A stretch of DNA of 64,000 nt from Methylohalomonas sp964522485 (GTDB lineage Bacteria; Pseudomonadota; Gammaproteobacteria; Methylohalomonadales; Methylohalomonadaceae), in contig CAZFUS010000003.1 in assembly GCA_964522485.1 (NCBI GenBank), positions 1 through 64,000 of the forward strand. The letters run 5' to 3'. This document shows positions 59,048 to 64,000 of this stretch, in pieces. The translations under genes were made by a program, and so were the position numbers. Each line of letters opens with the position of its first letter. The stretch's first letter is position 1. The notes below the pieces were generated by a model. It ran no database searches. It saw nothing but the letters and a program-made list of their open reading frames with translations, and was not told the DNA's origin.

Positions 59048-59088
59048 GGAATTTGGCAGATTGATTTGAGAAACTTGACAAGTTCCGT

Positions 59089-59152
59089 GCAGGAGCGGCT
59101 TATAGCCGAGATACAAAGTCAGATTTATCGCTGAAAGTACTCGGCTCCCACA
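59089..59152. repeat. REP-like palindromic element
   Basis: GGAGCGGCTTATAGCCGAG on the left and CTCGGCTCCCACA on the right form a long imperfect palindrome of the GTGGGAGC type common in gammaproteobacterial intergenic DNA. It lies between the convergent SprT-like and msrA genes. Confidence 0.55.
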
Positions 59153-59161
59153 AGGCCCGGT

Positions 59162-59758
59162 CTACGCCTTACCCCATAACTCTTCAAGTCGTGCATCGCG
59201 TCCGCAGCCATAGCGGTAGAACTTATAGCGCAGTGAGTTTTTCTCGTAGTAGTTCTGGTGATAGTCCTCGGCGGGATAGAAATTGCCATTCAGCGGTTCG
59301 ATGGTCGTGATAACGGGTTCATCGAACGGTTTGATTTCCTGCAGGTTTGCCTTGCTGGCTTCGGCCAGGCGTTTCTGTTCTTCATTGTGGTAGAAAATCA
59401 CGGGACGGTAGGAGTCGCCCTGATCGCAGAACTGGCCGTCAGGATCGGTGGGATCGGTTTCCGGCCAGTAGACTTCCAGTAATTCCTCGTAAGTGATCTC
59501 GGCCGGATCGTAGGTGATCTGGACCACTTCGACATGCCCCGTACCGCCGGCCGAGACCTGTTTGTAGGTGGGATTCTCGACGTCACCACCGGCATAGCCG
59601 GAGATGGTTTTGATGACACCGTCGAGTCCGTCAAACGGCGGTTCCATGCACCAGAAACAGCCACCGCCGAATGTTGCCTTCTCGGTCTCTGCGGCGGGCA
59701 CCAGTACAGGAAGGGTTGTGAGTAGAAGTGACAACCACAGCCGGATAAACGTAGACAT
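59162..59758 (-). CDS. msrA: Peptide-methionine (S)-S-oxide reductase, exported type
   Basis: A 198-residue MsrA with a signal peptide (MSTFIRLWLSLLLTTLPVLV, cut near PAAET). The active site is FGGGCFWCMEPPFDGLDG with two Cys, followed by GYAGGDVENPTYKQVS and GNFYPAEDYHQNYY. It repairs oxidised methionine outside the cytoplasm and needs a periplasmic thiol donor. It follows lpxR on the same strand by 82 bp. Confidence 0.93.
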   Translation of the reverse strand: MSTFIRLWLSLLLTTLPVLVPAAETEKATFGGGCFWCMEPPFDGLDGVIKTISGYAGGDVENPTYKQVSAGGTGHVEVVQITYDPAEITYEELLEVYWPETDPTDPDGQFCDQGDSYRPVIFYHNEEQKRLAEASKANLQEIKPFDEPVITTIEPLNGNFYPAEDYHQNYYEKNSLRYKFYRYGCGRDARLEELWGKA

Positions 59759-59840
59759 CGAAGCCCCCCGGTAATGTACATACCCTATGACTATTGTCCG
59801 TTTGCTAAGTTGCGGTATTTTCTTTGGTTGGCCCGGAACG

Positions 59841-60902
59841 CTAGAAGGTATAGGACAGGCTCAGTGAACCGAATTCATGCATGTCGTCCTGTTCGTTGAA
59901 TTCCTTGCTACGGAACACCTGGGCGTAGGTCAGTTTGACGCGGCCGTAGATCACACTGGCGCCGACAACGAAGTCGCCGACCAGGTAGCGCTTGTCGACG
60001 CTGTGACTGTCGGAGAATGAGTTGCCGTCGAGAAAGATATTGCGCAGGACCAGATTGCCGGTGACGCCGGTGAAAAGGTGCAGGCTGAACGGGAAAGCCG
60101 AACTTGTCAGCCGCGGATCACTGCTCGCGGCCGGAGCATTGGTATCACCGCCGGGACGGATGCGGGCCATGCCGAAGTCGCGCGGCAGATTCCAGCCGAT
60201 GCGGGCTTCGATGCCGGTGCTGCCGTAGGTTTGGACGTTGCCGAGGCCACCGCCGTAGTGACCGATGACGTCATAGCCGAAGCGTGAATGGAAGGTATCT
60301 TCCAGCAACCGTGCCTTGTGTTCAGCGATAAGTATGATCCCCGGCTCGTTGTCGAGCTGGTTATCCCAGCCGCGGGCGTCGGAGAAACCGCGAATGTCGT
60401 GCACAAAGTCCTGGGTTTCCTCTCCGAGCGCCGCCGGTCCGATGATGCCGAGCTGGACTTCAAAAGTCGTCAGCTCGTGTACATTCTTGCTGTGAAAGGC
60501 GGCGGACATGTAAAGCCAGGCAGCGTATGGCTGATCGTCAAGAATCAGGTCACTGCGCTCGGTATCCTCGGGCGTGTAAAGCTTCTGCCCGAGACCAAAG
60601 CCGATATTACGCTGCAGTCCCGGTTCGTTGATAAATGGCAGGCTTTCCACGACGGGTACCGCCCACTCGGGCAACTGGTCACTGTCCCGGTACTCAGTCA
60701 GGTCCGGTGACAGCCAGTTCAACTGGATGCCGCTGGTGTAATTCTGATCGGTATCACCGAAGAGATCGTTTTCAAACATTATGGTGAAGGTCGATGCGTC
60801 CTGGGGTGTCAGCGGCGCCTGACGGGGTTCCTGGGCGGCAAGCTTACAGGACCAGAGCAGGCAGCCGATCAGCGCGGCACAAAGGAGAGGATTGTTTGAC
60901 AT
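59841..60902 (-). CDS. lpxR: LpxR-family outer-membrane lipid A deacylase
   Basis: A 353-residue outer-membrane barrel (DUF2219). A signal peptide (1-23, cut near LAAQEP) precedes MFENDLFGDTDQNYTSG, which holds the conserved Asn-Asp pair of the active site, then DDQPYAAWLYM and a C-terminal Phe (SLSLSYTF). LpxR removes the 3'-acyloxyacyl chain of lipid A in Salmonella, using a calcium-dependent Asn/His site. A candidate promoter and a perfect palindrome lie upstream. Confidence 0.88.
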   Translation of the reverse strand: MSNNPLLCAALIGCLLWSCKLAAQEPRQAPLTPQDASTFTIMFENDLFGDTDQNYTSGIQLNWLSPDLTEYRDSDQLPEWAVPVVESLPFINEPGLQRNIGFGLGQKLYTPEDTERSDLILDDQPYAAWLYMSAAFHSKNVHELTTFEVQLGIIGPAALGEETQDFVHDIRGFSDARGWDNQLDNEPGIILIAEHKARLLEDTFHSRFGYDVIGHYGGGLGNVQTYGSTGIEARIGWNLPRDFGMARIRPGGDTNAPAASSDPRLTSSAFPFSLHLFTGVTGNLVLRNIFLDGNSFSDSHSVDKRYLVGDFVVGASVIYGRVKLTYAQVFRSKEFNEQDDMHEFGSLSLSYTF

Positions 60903-61025
60903 CGTAAAAAACCCCGGGAACGGATTGATGTAATACAGCCAATTTATGATTTACCGATCATTTTATGTTGCCTCTTCCTGTACTGCGAGTAGAAATTTCT
61001 GAGTGTTCGTGAATCTGCAGGCAGG

Positions 61026-61041
61026 CTGAATACGTATTCAG
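61026..61041. promoter_or_regulatory. Perfect 16-bp palindrome, operator-like
   Basis: CTGAATACGTATTCAG is a perfect dyad. It falls about 17-32 bp downstream of the predicted lpxR transcription start, where a bound dimer would block RNA polymerase. The cognate regulator is unknown. Confidence 0.5.
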
Positions 61042-61064
61042 TCTACATAAGTATGTCGGGAAGT

Positions 61065-61093
61065 ATGATATTTTGTCGATAACTTCGATCCAA
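61065..61093 (-). promoter_or_regulatory. Candidate sigma-70 promoter of lpxR
   Basis: TTGGAT (-35) and TATCAT (-10) are separated by exactly 17 bp on the minus strand. Transcription would start near 61058, about 155 bp before the lpxR ATG. Confidence 0.5.
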
Positions 61094-61263
61094 AAATACA
61101 GTTTTTGTACAGCTTGAATCTGGACAAAGTGCGCTGAATTTCAAAGCCGGTGCTGTGGCACGTATTACCGACATTCAAGCCGACATCCTACTTATGTGGA
61201 AACGGCGCTACAATATGGTGTCGCGTCCAGGCGGGGCCGGCGCTGACGCCGGGAACGCCTGAT

Positions 61264-62946
61264 TCAGATGCTGGGCTGAATAAGCCTGCCGTTCTCCAGC
61301 ATCAGGCCGCGATCAATACCCGGCAGAGTACTGGCATCGTGACAGAACAGAATGGTAGTTCGCTCACGCAGCCATGGTCTGATACGACTGGCAATCGTCT
61401 CGATTGTGGATCTGTCGAGACCGGCAAACGGTTCATCGAGTATCACCAGCTGGGGCGTGCGCAACAGAATCCGGGCAAGCGCCAGCCGCCGGCCCTGGCC
61501 GCCGGATATGCGCCGGGCCGACTCGCCGATCCAGGTATCCAGTCCCTGCGGTAGCTTTTCCACCCACTCTGCTAGCGCCACGCTGTGCAGAACCCGCCAC
61601 AAATCGGCAGCGCCGGCCTCGGGTGCGGCGATGCGCAGGTTGTCAGCAATACTCGCTTCGAACATATCGCTGCGCTGGGTCAGGTAGGCGATACGTTCGC
61701 GACGCTCGCTGACTGCTAATCGGTCGATGCATACCCCACCCAGCAACAGGCTGCCCACATCGGGTCGCCGCAGGCCGGCGAGCAGATCAGCGAGTGTGGA
61801 TTTGCCGGCGCCTGATCGGCCCGTTATCGCCACCAGTTCGCCATCGGCGATCGTCAGATCGACACCGTCCAACACGGCGGTTTCCGCCTGCGGATAACAA
61901 AAAACCAGCGATGTGAGATGAATGTCTGCCGAGCGGGGTGTGACCGCGCCGGCCGCTGGCGGCATTGCCGGCGGACGATGGATCTCGGTGGTCAACCGCC
62001 GCGCGGCAGCGCACGTCGCCCCGAACTGAATGGATCCGGCCGGCAATACGGTCAATGCGTCTCCCAGCGCCAGCACGGCCAGCGGCATGAGTACCGCCAG
62101 GGCAGCAGACGTATTTCCTGCCTGAAAGGCAAACAGTGCCAGCGCCAGCACGGCGATGGTCAATATCTGTATGACAGCCGTGACCAGCGCGTTATAACCG
62201 GCCAGCCGCCGGCCGAGCTGACGCTGGTGATCGAGTAATAGGTTTTCCTCGTCAATGAATAATTGCCGGTGGCGGGGCAGTGCGCTATAGGCGATCAATT
62301 CCGCCAGTCCCTGAAACTGTTCCAGCAGCCGCAGCCGCAGATTCTCGCTGATCGTCAGCAATTGTTCGCTGTCGGACCGGCCGTGATATGCACAGACCAG
62401 CGTCGTCAGCATGAGTAGAATGATCAAGGTGATCAGTGTCAGCAGACCGGCAACCGGCAACCACCACCACAACAGCAGCGCGACGCCGATGCTGCCTGCC
62501 AATGCCACCAGTGGTGGTGCCAGCAACCGCAGATAGAGGTTATCGAGTGCATCGATATCGGCCGTCAGCCGGTTCAATAGTATACCGGAGCGCAGCCGCG
62601 ACAGTGTCAGCGCATCCAGTCGTGTCAATGCCGCGAATACACCGGTGCGCAGATCGGCGAGCAGCCGCAGGACGATGTCATGGTTATAAATCCGTTCAAT
62701 GTAACGCGCGACGGTACGTGTCAGGGCAAAGAAACGGATCGCACCGCCGGGTATGTAGATATCAAAGGCCACTCGCGTACCAGCTGCCCACAGTGCCGCA
62801 GTCACCGCCGTCGCAGTTATCAGCCAGCCGGACAGTGCCAGCAGACCGACCGCGGCCAGAACGGTTACCAGCATCAGGACCATGCCGAGCAGTAACCGGT
62901 GACGGCGCTTCAGTAACAGGCGCAGATAGGGCACTAGTTCACGCAT
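61264..62946 (-). CDS. cydC: Cysteine/glutathione exporter ATPase subunit CydC
   Basis: A 560-residue ABC half-transporter with six helices and a C-terminal ATPase: Walker A ITGRSGAGKSTLAD, signature ISGGQGRRLALARI, Walker B LVILDEPFAGLD, H-loop His in FCHDAS. The N-terminal membrane motif GLLALSGWLITATAVTAAL is typical of CydC. With CydD it exports glutathione and cysteine to the periplasm and is needed for cytochrome bd assembly. The ATG at 62946 overlaps the cydD end by 8 bp; an in-frame TTG at 62964 is less likely. Confidence 0.93.
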   Translation of the reverse strand: MRELVPYLRLLLKRRHRLLLGMVLMLVTVLAAVGLLALSGWLITATAVTAALWAAGTRVAFDIYIPGGAIRFFALTRTVARYIERIYNHDIVLRLLADLRTGVFAALTRLDALTLSRLRSGILLNRLTADIDALDNLYLRLLAPPLVALAGSIGVALLLWWWLPVAGLLTLITLIILLMLTTLVCAYHGRSDSEQLLTISENLRLRLLEQFQGLAELIAYSALPRHRQLFIDEENLLLDHQRQLGRRLAGYNALVTAVIQILTIAVLALALFAFQAGNTSAALAVLMPLAVLALGDALTVLPAGSIQFGATCAAARRLTTEIHRPPAMPPAAGAVTPRSADIHLTSLVFCYPQAETAVLDGVDLTIADGELVAITGRSGAGKSTLADLLAGLRRPDVGSLLLGGVCIDRLAVSERRERIAYLTQRSDMFEASIADNLRIAAPEAGAADLWRVLHSVALAEWVEKLPQGLDTWIGESARRISGGQGRRLALARILLRTPQLVILDEPFAGLDRSTIETIASRIRPWLRERTTILFCHDASTLPGIDRGLMLENGRLIQPSI

Positions 62947-64000
62947 CAGCGACCCCGTCGTCAATCAACTGGCCACGTTGTAAATGCAGTACACGATCTG
63001 CCATGGCATAAACTGCAGCATGGTGGGTAGCGATGATTAGCGTACGGCCCTGCACGGACAGCGCTTTCAATGAACGCAGGACCAGGGCCTCGGATTGGTG
63101 GTCGAGATGCGCGCTCGGTTCATCCAGCAACACCAGCGTCGCCGACGACAGAAACACGCGCGCCAGTGCCAGTCGTTGCGCCTGGCCACCCGACAGCCCC
63201 GCGCCGCGTTCGCGTATGACACTTGCCAGACCGGCCGGTTGGCGTTGAACCCAGTCATCCAGCCCGACCTGCTGCAACGCCTGCTGTAAATCTTCATCAC
63301 TGGCTGCCGGTGCCGCGATACGCAGGTTGTCGGCAACACTTCCGTATAACAGAAACGGTCGCTGATCGAGCCAGGCGAATTCGCCGTGCCCGAAATTGCC
63401 ATTGATATGGCCGCTGTCCGGACTGATAAAGCCAGCGATAACATGCAGCAGGGTTGACTTGCCGGCACCCGATGCACCGCTGACAGCGACGAAACTGCCA
63501 GATTTGATGGTCACGCTCAGGGGGCCGAGGACCTGACCGCGACCGGGATAGGTCACGCCGACGTTGTCCAGTGCGAGCGTGCCCGCATCGTTGCTATTGG
63601 CTGTTGCCGGTTGCCGCTTCGGTGATTGTCTGAGCAGATCCAGCAGGATGTCGCTGGCGGCCAGTGCCGCGGCACGATCATGATAATGCTGCGACAGGTT
63701 GCGCAGCGGCTGAAAGAATTCCGGTGCCAGCAGCAGTATGAACAGGCCGGAATAAAGGGTCAGCTCCGGTGCGGGACCGAACTCAATAAACCCGAGCAGC
63801 GCAAAGCCGATGTAGATGGCAACCACCGCAATAGCGACGGCGGAGAAAAATTCCAGTACCGCCGATGATAAAAACGCTACACGCAGAGTACGCATGCTGC
63901 GCACGCGGTAATTATCGGCGGCACTGGCGACTTCATCGATGCTGCGATCGGTATAACCGAACAACTGCAAGGTACTCAGACCACGAACGCGATCGAAAAA
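62939..64000 (-). CDS. cydD: Cysteine/glutathione exporter ATPase subunit CydD, 5' end cut
   Basis: The frame is open to the window edge, giving about 353 C-terminal residues. The edge sequence FFDRVRGLSTLQLFGYTD is the conserved cytoplasmic loop of CydD, followed by the last helices, then the ATPase: Walker A SGASGAGKSTLLHV, signature LSGGQAQRLALARV, Walker B LVLLDEPSAHLD. It pairs with CydC, whose gene overlaps by 8 bp. No cydAB genes are in view. Confidence 0.92.
   Translation of the reverse strand, partial: FFDRVRGLSTLQLFGYTDRSIDEVASAADNYRVRSMRTLRVAFLSSAVLEFFSAVAIAVVAIYIGFALLGFIEFGPAPELTLYSGLFILLLAPEFFQPLRNLSQHYHDRAAALAASDILLDLLRQSPKRQPATANSNDAGTLALDNVGVTYPGRGQVLGPLSVTIKSGSFVAVSGASGAGKSTLLHVIAGFISPDSGHINGNFGHGEFAWLDQRPFLLYGSVADNLRIAAPAASDEDLQQALQQVGLDDWVQRQPAGLASVIRERGAGLSGGQAQRLALARVFLSSATLVLLDEPSAHLDHQSEALVLRSLKALSVQGRTLIIATHHAAVYAMADRVLHLQRGQLIDDGVADA

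Larger units (their letters stand above)
60903..61263. other. AT-rich promoter region of lpxR
   Basis: About 360 bp between the cydC stop and the lpxR start, with clearly lower GC than its flanks. It holds the candidate promoter and palindrome listed separately. No other hairpin, repeat or frame is convincing. Confidence 0.5.

Overview
The window reads as chromosomal DNA of a GC-rich gammaproteobacterium. The pointers are a KdkA-type lipopolysaccharide kinase, a BaeSR/Spy envelope-stress set, MtgA, LpxR, CydDC, an E. coli-type citrate synthase, and a NtrC/sigma-54/NasT-controlled nitrate assimilation cluster. A CbbQ/CbbO-like pair and betaine-lipid genes would suit a free-living, possibly chemolithoautotrophic lineage such as Chromatiales relatives; that placement is inference. 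No rRNA, tRNA, CRISPR array or complete insertion sequence was recognised.

Layout. 1-5354: three glycosyltransferase-like genes (the first cut by the window edge) facing kdkA, then two envelope proteins of unknown function. 5396-10862 (minus): ABC-F ATPase Uup, a Gly-rich cytosolic protein, a Spy-like periplasmic protein and baeR/baeS. 11255-13151: macro-domain hydrolase, spermidine-synthase-like enzyme, NTF2-like protein. 13178-23594 (minus): nitrate assimilation, in transcription order porin, nasT, nasS, narK, nirB, nirD, nasA. 23862-25620 (minus): C13/caspase-like membrane peptidase and mtgA. 25801-30556: cold-shock gene, a small MITE-like element, mtnB-mtnD-mtnC methionine salvage, gltA, PH-domain membrane protein. 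30587-36901: cyclic-nucleotide-binding protein, mtfA, DUF1232 protein, ybdD-cstA, a wrecked sodium/solute symporter, a DASS transporter. 36912-44465: DUF488, REC-GGDEF-EAL protein with degenerate output domains, btaA-btaB, Sel1 protein, SDR, a wrecked NhaD/ArsB-like permease, PmtA-like methyltransferase. 44650-51792: membrane sulfatase-fold enzyme with TPRs plus YaiO-like barrel with matching TPRs, msrA, NarL-type two-component pair. 52111-59047: CbbQ/CbbO pair, methyltransferase-ATP-grasp fusion, AspA/AstE-like peptidase, SprT-like protein. 59162-64000 (minus): periplasmic msrA, lpxR, cydC, cydD (cut by the edge).

The strongest regulatory signal is in the nitrate cluster. Two control regions, one before the porin-nasT-nasS genes and one before narK-nirB-nirD-nasA, share the same order: paired NtrC-like sites about 30 bp apart, a sigma-54 -24/-12 promoter, an RNA hairpin with an AAYGGC hexaloop (A1 and G4, as expected of ANTAR targets), a 12-13 nt spacer, then a strong intrinsic terminator before the first gene. 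This predicts nitrogen limitation acting through NtrC and nitrate acting through NasS-NasT antitermination. Since nasT and nasS lie behind the first attenuator, the antiterminator should control its own synthesis.

Other candidates for little-described systems are the sulfatase-TPR/YaiO-TPR pair spanning the envelope, the methyltransferase-ATP-grasp fusion convergent with an AspA/AstE-like peptidase, and a family of intergenic inverted repeats whose arms are tandem GTGAAWA-type heptamers at gene 3' ends. Coordinates of promoters and operators come from reading the sequence by eye and are predictions.
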